Notes: generated by a model not told the origin, from the letters alone. A DNA stretch of 64,000 nucleotides from Rutpela maculata (GCA_936432065.2 OW386293.2:60261063-60325062); one strand, 5' to 3'; shown: positions 1 through 12,287, numbered from the stretch's first letter. Numbers and translations: made by a program.

Positions 1-339
1 TTATTTAATATGTTAACCTCAGCATATTAGGCAATTAAGAAATAAAATTAAGTTAAAAAATGAACTAAAATTGCATGTTTTAGAAAATATGTCAACTTTC
101 AAAAATATTGTTAATAAGTAGTAATATTAAATTTTTAATAAATAATAGTCATTACCGTAAGACCTACACATTTTCCTTACTCTATTTTTATGTATACTCA
201 AATATAATTGATATATTTTATTTGCTGACATCATATATTATGTATCAAAATTTATCTAAATATTTAATATAATACTATAATAATAATATAATACAGGTAA
301 TACAACCTCTTTATCCCTGAACGTGTAATTTAATTTTGT
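1..339. other. AT-rich non-coding DNA
   Basis: No open frame, repeat unit or recognisable family was seen here; simple A/T-rich sequence. Confidence 0.5.
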
Positions 340-470
340 GTGGTAAGGGAGACGAAAGACATACACCCAGTATCTGAGTATTTCTTTTTCTGAATGAATC
401 GTAGTTCCACAGCCAGAAATCGAACTCAGGACCCTGGAGTCAAATCTCCTTGACTAACGACTACGCAGAT
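340..470 (-). mobile_element. tRNA-derived SINE fragment
   Basis: Read on the minus strand, the segment starts with a tRNA-like head. It has an A-box-like stretch (TAGTCGTTAGTCAAGG) and, about 35 bases on, a B-box-like GAGTTCGATTTCT. A non-tRNA body follows, ending near position 345. The head resembles a tRNA half too degraded to fold as a gene, which is the usual state of an old tRNA-derived SINE. It differs in sequence from the SINE at 17.5 kb, so a second family is likely. No target duplication was found. Confidence 0.55.
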
Positions 471-839
471 ATAATACATTAAATTAACCGAAAGAATTAT
501 TAGTAATGTAAATAAATAGCCATTCCATAAAATATATTTAATCATTAAATAATTATAATATAAATTACGTATACCCTCATTAATTCATTCTGGGAAATTT
601 CGGCATGTAAAGTAAAGAAAACAAATGTAAAACTTTACCATACTTGAAGCTTACATTTCAAGTATAACTCAAAAATTTTCACACACTAGAAATAAAACGA
701 GCAATTTTGCAGATACTACTAAAAGATGAATAAATGCAATAATATGTTTTGCTAAAGATACACGCATTTAAATATTGTCTAATGGTATTATCAATTAAAC
801 TGATATTTATTAATTTGAATTTTGGTGAGTAAAGTTTAC
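471..839. other. AT-rich non-coding DNA
   Basis: No open frame or repeat signal supported here. Confidence 0.4.
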
Positions 840-1335
840 CAGTTTAGGCATTCAGATCAAATTCAAAATATTTTGAGATTTTTGGTTCTTGTACATACCA
901 ATCAATTTTTTTTCACCCCCTTTAATAATGGCGTGGGGGTGGCTAATGCCAAAAATTTTTTTGAGACCTTATAGCTTCTCTTGTATATACTAAATAACAA
1001 TTTTATGGACTCTTACCTGCTTGATTTATTTATTTACCCCCATTTACCTCAATTTACCCCTAACCCTTCGACGGAATAAGATGAAAATATAATCTGGTTC
1101 CAGATCACGTTAAAACACATACGTGTACCAAATTTCAAGTCAATATCTTAAACGGTTCCAGAGTAATCGTGCTCACAAAAAAAGTTACAGACAGACCATC
1201 AGGCAGAATTTTTTTTTCGCTCAAACTTAAAATCTCCACATTTCATAACATTCTAAGCCTATTTGAACAATAAAAATTTCCAAATTTTTTTTCTCGTTAC
1301 TATACTTCCACTGGATGTGAAAGTAAAAACATGTG
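840..1335 (+). repeat. Family A repeat, 5'-truncated copy
   Basis: Matches the 3' two thirds of family A: a CACCCCCTTTAATAATGG block, a block ending in ACCCTTCGACGGAATAAG, the block CGGTTCCAGAGTAATCGTG, an ACAGACAGACC run, and the terminus CTGGATGTGAAAGT. The 5' part is missing. Confidence 0.75.
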
Positions 1336-1471
1336 TTAACATCATTGTGCACTTTCATATTGTTCTTATAACATTATTAATTTTTATTACGTTTGTAATG
1401 TGTATTTTTTAAATCTCGTCAAATAAATGACCACATTTTAATTTTTTATATTTTGTCATTACCTCCGCACC

Positions 1472-2160
1472 CACATCCACGTAGTGGAGTGGAAGTATAG
1501 TAACGAAAAAAAATTGAATCTATTTTTTTTTCTTCAAATGGGCCTAAAATATCATGAAACTTCGAGATTTTAAGTTTGAACAAAAAAAAAATTTGTCTGT
1601 CTGTCGTTCTGTCTGTTTTTGTGCGCACGATTACTCTGGTACCGTTTATGATAATGACTTGAAATTTGTACACCAATGTATTATGACGAGATCTGAAACT
1701 AGATTATATTTTCATCTTATTCCGATGAATGGTTCGGAGGTAAATACGGGTAAATGAGGGTAAATAGGTAATGCAAGCTAGTAGGTGTCCATAAAATTGG
1801 GATTTAGGGTATGTACGAGAAGTTCCTAATTGTATCAATCACCTCTACTGTTACCTTCATTGCCATCCCCACAATGGGATAAAGAATAAAATTGTGATTT
1901 AGTGTGTATACAAGAACCAAGGACTTCAAAAGGTTTTTGGCATTAGCCACCTCCTCTGCCACCCCCCAGTACCACCCGCACTACCGTGTGGCACATTGTT
2001 TTAGAGGTTTCTCAGGTAGACGATTTCAAAAATTATATTATCAAATTCTGTGAATAATTATTTCCATATAGTGGAGTGCAAATATAATATCAACATTTTT
2101 TTCGAGAGATTTGAATAGGAAAGCTGGATGTGGAAGTAGTGATCCTTAGGCAGGTTTTTA
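1472..2160 (-). repeat. Family A repeat, near full length
   Basis: Reverse-oriented copy of family A. It runs from the 3' terminus (CCACGTAGTGGAGTGGAAGT on the plus strand) through the TCTGTCTGTCGTTCTGTCTG run to the 5' terminus GGATGTGGAAGTAGTGATCC. Short open frames inside are translations of the repeat and have no gene-like conservation. Confidence 0.8.
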
Positions 2161-2750
2161 AGATATTACTAGATAATCGGCATTGCGCTTTTTGGTAATA
2201 TTTCAAATGTTCTTTCATTACTGAGCTGCCAAAACTGTCGTTCTTTTTTAATTTTCAGCTTGCGATATAAGGTATTATAACATTCTTTGCATATATACAT
2301 ACATACAGGGTGTCAATGATCCGATGTTACAAACCTCGGGTGCTGATTCTTGATAATATTTGATTAATGTTGTTCTTTCTCTTTATATCGACACAAAACG
2401 ACTATTCTGTATTCAACAGAGTTTCTTAAATTATCTTGATTAGTTTTTTACCATTTCATTTGGAAAGTAATGAGTTTTGAAATAATTGTATATAACGTTA
2501 CTACGCCTGGACTATTAGCGGCTTTATTTATAGGATTAACGCGTGTGCAAAGAAACTACTTATCTATAAAACGAACTATAATTAAAAATAATTATGAGCA
2601 AATAATTATAATTATTCATATATCAAAAGAAACAATAATTATTTGTTAATCGAATTTATTTAAATCGTTATTAAATGGTTTAGGTTATACTCGTTCCTTT
2701 TTAACATTAAAACAAATACAAATATAAAATTAGTCTTCATCTAGTAGCAA
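2161..2750. other. Non-coding spacer
   Basis: AT-rich. Contains ACATACAGGGTGTC near 2300, a short motif also seen near 11.11 kb, but no gene. Confidence 0.35.
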
Positions 2751-2751
2751 A

Positions 2752-3082
2752 ATTAGTTTTTCTACACCTATTTAATTATATGACAATTATTAGCTTTTTT
2801 TTGGTGAAAAATCGTACCTATAATTCACTGTAGTGAATTATCGATTCATAATTCACTGCATCCGGCCAATCACAAATACAAATTCAACTGTTTTGCTGAT
2901 TCAATGATATTTTAAATCGACCGCGATCAACTTTTGCTGCTGTGGCTGACAACCAACTCGCGTGACAGTGACGAGTGTACCGCCATATTGTTTGTTTACT
3001 TTTTCGACTTCTTACGAATAGGTACCAATTAATGTTATCATATTTCAGTCTAATTTATTTGTTTAATAGGTGTAGAAAAAGC
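2752..3082. mobile_element. Short inverted-repeat (MITE-like) element
   Basis: A terminal block TTTTTCTACACCTATTTAA at 2756-2774 reappears inverted at about 3060-3080, bounding about 330 bp with no coding capacity. This is the structure of a miniature inverted-repeat element. No target duplication was recognised, so the boundary is approximate. Confidence 0.45.
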
Positions 3083-3096
3083 ATAGTATTACATTC

Positions 3097-3195
3097 GCGA
3101 TTATGACCATTATTCACTCAAATGATTTGCGCCACTCGCCTACGGCTCGTGGGCTCAAACATCATCTTCGTGAATAATGGCTATCATAATCGCTC
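3097..3195. repeat. Imperfect hairpin
   Basis: CGATTATGACCATTATTCAC at 3099-3118 faces an inverted partner ending TATCATAATCG at about 3172-3194, with a GC-richer loop. Probably part of a small foldback repeat next to the element at 2752-3082. Confidence 0.5.
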
Positions 3196-4740
<1,545 letters not shown>

Positions 4741-5030
4741 GATAACTCGGGAACGGTTGAAGATATCGAACTAAAATTTGAAACGTAGGTATAAATATTG
4801 TAGACGGACGAATTACGAGTGAATTAATAATACACTTACGTCACATGACGTCACAAATAAGAAAAATTCATAGAAACTGGTGCAGATATCGACTTAACTG
4901 GAAACATCCAATTAAAGTTTGAAACGTAGGTGGAAATATTGTAGATGGATGGAATACGAGTGAATTAAAAATACACCTACGTTCTGATGACGTCGTAAAA
5001 GCATAAAATTCTTATAACAGGCGAACTGAT
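4741..5030. repeat. Two tandem units of about 142 bp
   Basis: The phrase TTTGAAACGTAGGT occurs near 4776 and 4918, each followed by similar AATATTGTAGA and ATACGAGTGAATTAA blocks and a GACGTC-containing end. The units are diverged. Confidence 0.7.
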
Positions 5031-5079
5031 GATATCAAAAAAATATTTCTACAAGACGAGTCACGAAATTTTTTTTTTT

Positions 5080-6010
5080 TTAATTTCCAAGAAATGTAAA
5101 ATTTTCGGAGAAATGTCACTTTTCAGAAAAATGTCAGATTTTTAAGAAAATGTCAAATTTTCAGGAAAACGTCAAATTTTCGGAGAAATGTCACTTTTCA
5201 GAAAAATGTCAAATTTTCGAAAAAATGTCAAATTTTCGAAAAAATGTTAAATTTTCAGGGAAATGTCACTTTTCAGAAATATGTCAAATTTTCAGAAAAA
5301 TGTCACTTTTCAGAAAAATGTCAAATTTTCGAAAAAACGTCAAATTTTCGAAGAAATGTCACCTTTCAGAAAAATGCCAAATGTTTGAAAATTGTCAAAT
5401 TTTCGGAGTAGTCACTTCAGAAAAATGTCAAATTTTCCAAAAAATGTCAAATTTTCAGAGAAATGTCACTTTTCAGAAAAATGTCAAAAATTCAGGAAAA
5501 TGTCATATTTTCGAAAAAACGTCAAATTTTCGAAGAAATGTCACCTTTCAGAAAAATGTCAAATTTTCGAAAAAATATTAAATTTTCAGGGAAATGTCAC
5601 TTTTCAGAAATATGTCAATTTTCAGAAAAATGTCACTTTTCAGAAAAAAGTCAAATTTTCGAAGAAATGTCACTTTTCAGAAAAATGCCAAATGTTTGAA
5701 AATTGTCAAATTTTCGGAGTAATGTCACTTCAGAAAAATGTCAAATTTTCGAAAAAATGTCAAATTTTCCGAGAAATGTCACTTTTCAGAAAAATGTCCA
5801 AAATTCAGGAAAATGTCAAATTTTCGGAAAAATGTCACTTTTCAGAAAAATGTCAAATTTTCGAAAAAACGTCAAATTTTCAAAGAAATGTCACCTTTCA
5901 GAAAAATGTCAAATGTTTGAAAATTGTCAAATTTTCGGAGTAATGTCACTTCAGAGAAACGTCAAATTTTCGAATAAATATCACTTTTCAGAAAAATGTC
6001 AAATTTTATT
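5080..6010. repeat. 19-bp minisatellite with higher-order structure
   Basis: Roughly 48 units of about 19 bp alternate between AAAATGTCAAATTTTCGAA and GAAATGTCACTTTTCAGA types. A composite block beginning AAATGYCAAATGTTTGAAAA recurs at about 5373, 5687 and 5909, so the array has a higher-order organisation. Several frames stay open because units lack stop codons; the resulting Lys/Phe/Cys-rich peptides are repeat artefacts. Confidence 0.92.
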
Positions 6011-7057
6011 AAATGGACTCGAAGGAAAATTCCCAAAAAATACTACGGGTCCATTTGTGGTATAAGTTCTCTGCTAGTGTGTTAAAGCGTGCAGACTGTA
6101 TGAGTCAAGTGCATCGAGAGATTACAAGTTTTTTCGACGTTTATAAAGCCCACGGATGGTGTGAGAGGCCATCCTGAACCGCTTACAAGCCCTACAAGTG
6201 TAAGCAACCCCACCGGAACGCTTTCGGTGAGTTTTTTCCAATAAAACTTTAAAAGTGACAGTGACATTATATTTTAAAAACTATTTCCGCTACTTCCGGC
6301 ATCCCGCCGAAAATTCTTCCGGCAACATAACCTAAAAATAGTACTACATAACCTAAAAACAATTTAAGACATTGATACCAACCTAAGCATTTTTCAAAAA
6401 CCAAATTCCCCAGAGAAACATTGGAACCAAAAATTTGACAGCTATCACTTCCCCGGCCGATTTATTGAAAAATTGATCGAGGCCAAAAGATAAAACAAAA
6501 TATACCAACTCAAACTTAAACGAGCCACCATGAACACTACCCTGGCTACATCTGGCAGAGAAGCTGTCCACCAAGAGTTATATGGTTTTTTCCAAAGATG
6601 GCCATCCCTGCCATCCATCCCATTACCAACGAACAGGTTTTTTCGTTTAGTGGTTTCCGAGGTTGTTTCCCGTATCAATAATCAAAATTATTAAGTGCTC
6701 TTGCCTACGAACGTTTTTATAGAATTGTGTTTATTTTTATATTAATTTTAGGTCTATGTGGACACATTATAATTTTAACCTAGTCTTTAAGCCTGCCTAC
6801 AGAAGACAGGAGCTACTTTTCTATTTTTCTCCAAGCCAAACCGGACCTACCCCGTCCAGCCTCACACTCGCCACGGCGGTGTTCACCGTGGTTGTCTGGC
6901 TGGCCCCGGGCTAGGATCCGATAAAGCATATATTTGTATTAAAAACATTGAATAAAATATTAATGTTGTGCAGACTATAAATTTAACACTCAAGTTCTTA
7001 GGTCCAAATCCCACCGAACGCAAGACTTTTTTTCTTATTTAATACGAAAAAAATATT
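6011..7057. other. Non-coding region with a GC-rich hairpin
   Basis: No recognisable gene. At 6840-6920 a GC-rich patch contains CCACGGCGGTGTTCACCGTGG, which folds into a short stem, flanked by TCCAGCC and GGCTGGCC. Minus-strand open frames of 61-77 codons between 6082 and 6678 show no recognisable domain and are not called. Confidence 0.35.
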
Positions 7058-7975
7058 TCAACTTAATAAATATAATTCAATGAGATCGTTCATATTGTTT
7101 AGTGCTCTTTTCGGCTTCAAAGATTCACCGGGTGGGGAGGTTCCAGCCGCTTCCAGTAGCTGCCGATTTTTTACATTTGGAAACTGTGATTTATAATCAT
7201 TTACAACTTGGAGTAAAAACTGTTTTTGGTCTTCATTTTTTGTTAAAATGTCATTATAGTCAGTAATAAGTTTGATTCCTCTCTCAGCGGCATCATTTAC
7301 AACTTTAATTTTGTTTACAATATTGAAACATCGGGTATAACTTTCATTTTCCCTCCATGTTGTTGGATCATTTTCCAAAAATTCCATAGACAAACCTAAT
7401 TTTTGAAAAAACTGTTTAGTGTTCTCGCATATGAAGTCCTGAATTTCCTTGTTTTCAACATCAGTAATGTTACTAATCATAAGTCGTTTAATACCCTCTT
7501 GATTTGGTGCTTTCCTATTCAAAGCTTTAACCATTTCTCTTTTAGTGGTAACTGAAATATCGTCATCAAAGAAAGATAAGCCAACATTTACTGAATTAAG
7601 GTACCACAAATGGTTCACTATTTTCCTACTTGCGGCTTGAGATATTTCTTTGTCAATATTTTGATAATTAATGAGTTCTTTACAAAAGTCTAAGTCATGA
7701 AGCGGTGCTTTACTAGCAAATGACGCTGTAAACCAGGCCTTTACATAAACCTTTACAATAAAGAGACATATATCTTCAATACCTATTTTTTCTTTTTTAG
7801 TTAGTTGGAACTGATCTTGGAAAAAAAATATTTTTAGACAGTAAATGGCTTTGGCCATCCAACGTGCATGATGAAATGCCCCTGGTTGATAGAATGTCGT
7901 GTGAGTGGGCTCTTCTTCAACAAAAAGTTTAGAAAGCATTAAAAATTCTTTATAATCATCACGAGGCTGTTGCAA
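7058..7975 (-). pseudogene. C-terminal part of the hAT-like transposase (305 codons)
   Basis: Continues the core after the frameshift near 8030. It holds ARWMAKAIYCLKIF at about residues 37-50, which fits the RW motif following the catalytic Glu in hAT proteins, a helical region, and a C-terminal NDAAERGIKLI segment before a lysine-rich tail. The ORF is uninterrupted to its stop. The codon shown as first lies inside the protein, because the frame is open and sensible upstream (KAEIVKFLNAALTLQQPRDD). No polyadenylation signal of canonical form was seen just downstream. Confidence 0.7.
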
Positions 7976-7998
7976 AGTTAAAGCTGCATTTAGAAACT

Positions 7999-9051
7999 TT
8001 ACAATTTCGGCTTTAACTGGTTGTAAATTTTTGATACCTGAAATCCAGTTTTTAGTTTATTTTGATCTATTTTAGGCCAAAATTCCCTAAAACGTTTAAA
8101 TAGTGGCACATTTGGACCAGATGAGGAAGGCATTTTTGTGTCAAACACACTTCTCAAAACCACTTCAAAAATATGATGTCTACAAGGAAAATATAGAATA
8201 TCTCTTTCTAATTTTTGTTGCAATAGTGTGGCTGCCCCATTTATATAACCCATATTTGATGCTGTTGTATCACAACACAAAGCTATTACCTTTTCGTCCA
8301 AATTCCATTCACAAAGCACATCATAAACTGCTTCAGTCTGTTCTCTTTCAATTGAATTGGGCAAAGCTGGTACTCCAAGTAGTTGTTCAATATCTCCACT
8401 AGTAACTAAGATAGCAAGTCTATCGATATTTCCCATTCCAGTGAGAGAAGGTAAAAGTTTTCCATCCCAATGGATGACTGGGGCCGGCAATTCAGAATTA
8501 CCGAAGGCAGTTTTTAATATTTCAGCTCTTTCTTCGCGGATGCGTTGTCTAGAGCGCTGAAGTGTGGTTCTGCTGATGGACAAAGATGTGGTGTCATGTC
8601 CTAGTGCTTCTGCTACTGCCGTCAAAATATGGACTCCATACCTGTCACTTATTTTGCAAGCATCAAATGCAGCAGCGGCTATTTTTGGTGTGATGATATT
8701 ACATGTTCCATACAATCTCCTCTTTTTTGGCTGTGACGGGCCAGGCTGGTCTTCTTGGGCTTCGATTATTTTATCTTCATTTTCGTTGGAGTCGGCTGAA
8801 CTACTACTTGATGATGGACAGGTGACTGTTTCCTCTAATCTAGCTTTTTCTTGTTGACTTCGTTGCATTCGTTCGGATAATTTCTGTAATTTCTCCTCAG
8901 CTGATTTTTCTTGAGAAGCAAGTTGGTAATCAATACCATGCATAAATCCAGGACGTCCCTTTTTTCTTTGGTTAATTAAAGACTGCTTATCTTCATCTAT
9001 TTTCATCAACTCCAATGCATTTGCATGAGAAATGTCAAAGAGATCGTCCAA
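7999..9051 (-). pseudogene. Catalytic-core part of the hAT-like transposase (350 codons)
   Basis: Residues 1-110 are a charged, low-complexity linker with a Ser run near 80-86 and a KKRR basic patch near 109-112. The core follows: WDGK with Asp at about 196, CCDTTASNMG with Asp at about 261, and CRHH at about 290-293. A CxxH-type motif after a D-containing ASN motif is characteristic of hAT transposases. The frame ends at a stop just after SKIYNQLKPKL, but the alternative frame continues with IKNLQPVKAEIVKF, so the stop is due to a frameshift near 8030. The ATG at 9051 is internal: the upstream frame carries codons that belong to the same protein. Confidence 0.75.
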
Positions 9052-9423
9052 TTTTTCAACGAAATTTTTTTCTTTACTCCCGCACTGGCCCTTTTAGCCG
9101 ATTTTTGTAGGTTCCTCCACTCTGCATAAAGTTTATCTAGTTGTTTAACACAATGAAAATCCTGACGTGTCGGAATGCGAGCTTTATCCCAAAAAACTGA
9201 CACCTCTTTTATGTACACTTAGCTTCACTTCACGAATGTTATAAAGGAGCACTTGTAATACTTGTCTATTAGACGGCAATTTATTGCTAATGATTTGTGA
9301 CGAATAGTGTCCAACTAAGTAAATGAAAGTATCCTTTCGTAAGGATCTAACATCAGCCATCGTTAAATGTTTTTTCAAAAAGGAACGTATGCTAGAACTT
9401 ATAACGTCACCACTGTAAAACAC
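9006..9423 (-). pseudogene. N-terminal part of the hAT-like protein (two frames)
   Basis: The first frame (9423-9184) reads about 79 residues and includes LLYNIREVKLSVHK. It then runs into a stop, while the next frame, open from 9218, continues with FWDKARIPTRQDFHCVKQLD and KLYAEWRNLQKSAKR. This is a charged helical segment that fits the N-terminal part of the family. A GTG rather than ATG opens both stretches, so neither start is a real initiation codon; a frameshift near 9210 best explains the layout. Upstream of 9423 the frame stays open for a few codons only. The second frame runs to 9006 but its last 15 codons are out of register with the following segment. Confidence 0.6.
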
Positions 9424-9430
9424 AATTGCA

Positions 9431-9568
9431 AACTGACATAAAAACCTACCGTAGATGCATTATATTTCCAAACTTCCAAAACAAATAATTTCTAGGAAAT
9501 AATTACACCAATAAAACATAATGAGAAAAGAGGTAGATATTTGTATTTTAAGTAAAATTTAAGTGTAT
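9431..9568. other. Short AT-rich spacer
   Basis: Nothing recognisable. Confidence 0.3.
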
Positions 9569-9668
9569 TACCGTAATAAAATCTTATCTACAAATTTCTA
9601 CCTGAATGCGGCACGGGTTACCGTAATAAAATCTTATCTACAAATTTCTACCTGAATGCGGCACGGGT
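9569..9668. repeat. Perfect tandem duplication of 50 bp
   Basis: Two back-to-back identical units, each opening with TTACCGTAATAAAATC and ending GGCACGGG. The identity implies a recent duplication. Confidence 0.95.
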
Positions 9669-9796
9669 TACCGTTCACCGAATTATCTGAAACTTTGACA
9701 TAAATTATTCCTAGTATAATAGTATATTTTCGTGGGGTGAGACTTAAAAAATACGCAAAAAAAATTCACTCCCTATAGAGATGGGCCACCCTAAGC

Positions 9797-10346
9797 TACA
9801 TATTGTATTCTTGTTTATTTACACAGGTAAATCCCGCGGCAAGCTTTTATATCATATAAATTGTATAACGTAATAAATTGATGGGTTTGATTTAATTTAG
9901 TTTATTTTCTTCTTTTTGGAGCATATAAATAAAAACTCGTTTTTAAAAATGTTTTTTAATTTAATTTAATTTTAAAATTTATAACTATGCCTTAATTAGT
10001 TTTATATATTCACTGCGTCGTTCCTATCCGATATAAAACTTAAAGTTTGTTTGGTGACGTGACGTCATTTTATTTTCGTATTCTTCTCTTTCATTTGATA
10101 CCCATATCATGGGGGTGCATAAAAAATAACTGGTCCGCCATCTTTGGGAGTCCGCCATATTGGATTTGGAATCACGTCTTAGTATTCTTCTCAGAAAACC
10201 CCTTCATTTGATACTCCATATTATGGGGGTGCATAAAAAATAACTAGTCCGCCATCTTTGGGAGTCCGCCATATTGGATTTGGATGATGTAATTTTATAT
10301 TCGTATTCTTCTCAGAAAACCCTTTCATTTGATGCCCATATCATCA
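9797..10346 (+). mobile_element. Family M element, copy 1 (partial), with 112-bp minisatellite
   Basis: Begins with the inner spacer and right arm shared with the copies at 38.0-39.2 and 41.5-47.4 kb (TTGTTTATTTACACAGGTAA, then ATTGATGGGTTTGATTTAA). It continues through TTCACTGCGTCGTTCCTATC into about 2.5 units of a 112-bp minisatellite marked by GGGGGTGCATAAAAAATAAC and GAGTCCGCCATATTGGATTT. It stops abruptly at about 10,346, inside a unit, next to the T2 cluster. No ORF; non-autonomous. Confidence 0.8.
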
Positions 10347-10365
10347 AAATTAACTGTGAATTACA

Positions 10366-10436
10366 TTATTGCGTCCGATATTCGGACGCAATAATAAATG
10401 GAAATGGGCTACTAATGGACGCAATAATGATAAGAG

Positions 10437-10440
<4 letters not shown>
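10366..10440. repeat. T2 motif cluster
   Basis: TTATTGCGTCC is followed at once by its inverted partner GGACGCAATAA, and again by GGACGCAATAAT about 30 bases later. The same motif recurs irregularly at 36.9-37.2 and 63.3-63.9 kb. Confidence 0.7.

Positions 10441-10516
<76 letters not shown>
10441..10516. repeat. (TA)n microsatellite
   Basis: About 38 uninterrupted TA dinucleotides between a T2 cluster (left) and a T1 cluster (right). Confidence 0.97.
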
Positions 10517-10519
<3 letters not shown>

Positions 10520-10529
10520 TTGTAAACAG

Positions 10530-10860
10530 TACATTATTGAGCCCGAGATATCAATGGGTCGTTCTTGATCCCCCCGTTTAGAACTAAGATAAATAAGTAT
10601 ATTCTATTGCATTTTTTATCTTTCTTTAACAGCACCCAAGGCATTCATAAAGGGGTAACGACTTCTAAGAAATACACATTTTCAGTAGGAACATGACTTT
10701 ATGAAGCCCTGATATGCAACTGATACTTTACTAGGCCCATTTGTATATTTCTATATATTACTTGGCCTTTATTGAGCCCTGCGTTGTTGCCGATATCGGT
10801 GGACTTCGATGATGAAATTTTACCTGCTTTAGGTCAAGTGTTATTAAACCTATTTAATTG
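10530..10860. repeat. T1 motif cluster
   Basis: Several copies of ATTGAGCCC or related words (ATTATTGAGCCCG at 10,533; AAGCCC near 10,700; AGGCCC near 10,733; TTTATTGAGCCCTG near 10,767) lie in otherwise AT-rich DNA. No coding frame. Confidence 0.55.
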
Positions 10861-10934
10861 AATCAAATAGGTACCGTTCCTTGTAAACACAATAACTTAT
10901 GTTAGACTTAATATTTTTGATTAAAATTTGAAGC

Positions 10935-11890
10935 ATGTGTAAAAGAATACTTCCTATTGAACTTGAGCCATATATATCATACAGAGCGATCGTGAGAGGC
11001 GCGCAAACTGTTATTTTTATATAAAACATATTCTATTTTAATTTTGGAGCAAAATATTACTAAGGTTTTCGTTTAAACACACAAAAATTTAAAGATTTCT
11101 AGACCGCAATATACAGGGTGTCTGTCATGCTTCGACCAACTTTATGTAAACTAAGTGATAATATCAATTTTATCTTAAAATATCATTGAGGTATTTTTTT
11201 TATGAAATTAATAAAAGTTGCAGCCGGGTGTTGCAGACTGCGAATATCTGTTAAATACGATAAATTCTGTTGGACATAAAATTATTATCTAGAACTTGTA
11301 ATATATATGCTGTTTTATACTTAAAATACTTCCTATTGAAACTGAATCATATCCTCGTTAGAGGCGTGTAAACTCTCACCTTTTATATAAACCATGTTTT
11401 ATTATAATTTTAGAGCAAAATGTTCCAAAGGTCGTTTTTTAAGAACATAAGAACACAAAATTATACATCTTGAATATTTGGATATACTGCACTATTCAGT
11501 ACATCTTTCAGATTCAAGCGAGTTGCACACTGATTAGATGACATGTTAGTTTTACCTTAAAATACTATTGTTGTATTTTTAATTAAACCATGACGAAACG
11601 AAGGGAACTTTCAGTCGGGCGTTGCCGAATACCTAATAAACACGATGATCCATAAAATGTTTATTTCAAATATGTAAAAAGGTATTTTTAATACAACTAT
11701 CATGAGTCGAATAGAAGTTTGAGTTGGGCGTTGCCGACTGCAAATATATAATAAAAATGATAGTTTCTGTTCATTTAAAATCTTTATTTCAATTTTGATA
11801 GACTTTTCAGTGAAATTGGGTCATATACGGCATACAGAATGATCGTCAGAGCCGTGGAAAATTGCACATATTTTACACTGTTTTATTGTA
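10935..11890 (+). repeat. Diverged tandem repeat, period about 390-400 bp
   Basis: The phrase ATACTTCCTATTGAA recurs near 10,945 and 11,328, each followed by GAGGCGYG and an ATTTTRGAGCAAAAT block. GGGYGTTGCAGACTGC-like words recur near 11,226, 11,620 and 11,730. The order of blocks is kept, but units are strongly diverged, so this looks like an old local amplification. Confidence 0.6.
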
Positions 11891-11909
11891 AATAAATAAT
11901 TGATGCATG

Positions 11910-12056
11910 TTGCAGAATCGACTTAATAGTTTGGCACTTATATCAATTGAACATGAACTTGCAGAGAGTTTGGAGTATGAAGAAATAATCATTGAATTTG
12001 CGGAAAAAAATCAAGAAAATTTTTTAAATTGTAGGCATTTTTTCTTCATACTCTAA
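11910..12056 (+). pseudogene. hAT transposase C-terminal fragment
   Basis: An open stretch of about 48 codons reads LNSLALISIEHELAESLEY followed by an acidic EEIIIEFAEKN tail. This matches the style of the C-terminal dimerisation domain of hAT transposases, where a LALxSIE helix is the hallmark. It lacks a start codon and the rest of the protein. The 5' edge, TTGCAG, could be a 3' splice site or simply the break. An inverted copy of the same segment follows at 12,039-12,089, so the fragment is part of a palindrome. A hAT-type terminus lies 230 bp downstream. This is a dead relic. Confidence 0.6.
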
Positions 12057-12089
12057 ATTAACTGCAATTCATGTTCAATTGATATGATT
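11937..12089. repeat. Hairpin made of the hAT fragment and its inverted copy
   Basis: Arms of about 50 bp: ATCAATTGAACATGAACTTG at 11,942 pairs with CATGTTCAATTGAT near 12,069; loop of about 55 bp. The arms differ at several positions. Confidence 0.75.
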
Positions 12090-12224
12090 TGTAGACTTAT
12101 GACAGAGATGGTTTTTATACTTTACACTTTTTATTTTTTTGTTAAATCTGTGTGTATGCATGCACTTAATTTGTAACAATAAACATGTTAGTTTTTAATG
12201 GTAGTTTTTTTTTAATTACATACT

Positions 12225-12287
12225 AAAGGTAAAGGGTGGCACTTCCTGAGTTTGCCTCAGGCGGCCAAAGCTCTAGAGACGGGCCTG
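12225..12287 (+). mobile_element. hAT-type terminal region
   Basis: GCCTCAGGCGGCCAAAGCTC followed by TAGAGACGGGCCTG has the form of a hAT 3' end: GC-rich, terminating in GGGCCTG, the complement of a CAGGCCC start. It probably closes the element that supplied the fragment at 11,910. No matching left end was found. Confidence 0.5.

Larger units (their letters stand above)
7058..9430 (-). pseudogene. hAT-like transposase gene broken by frameshifts
   Basis: Three consecutive minus-strand open segments (9423-9184, 9218-7999 in two frames, 7975-7058) together look like one protein of about 750 residues. It is a widespread, mostly uncharacterised animal protein with an RNase H-like core resembling hAT transposases. 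Evidence is the segment order, conserved-looking joins and hAT-type motifs: a WDGK motif, a CDTTASNMG motif, a CRHH motif and a downstream ARWMAKAIY block. Frame breaks lie near 9210, near 9060 in a run of seven T (plus strand), and near 8030. Three breaks argue for a decayed copy, though homopolymer sequencing errors could explain one. The parent family may act as a transposase or a domesticated derivative; the hAT superfamily assignment is tentative. Confidence 0.75.

Noticed and set aside
5150..6065. Open frames of 60-183 codons in the 19-bp minisatellite
   Set aside because: Several overlapping frames are open together because the unit lacks stops; repeat artefact.
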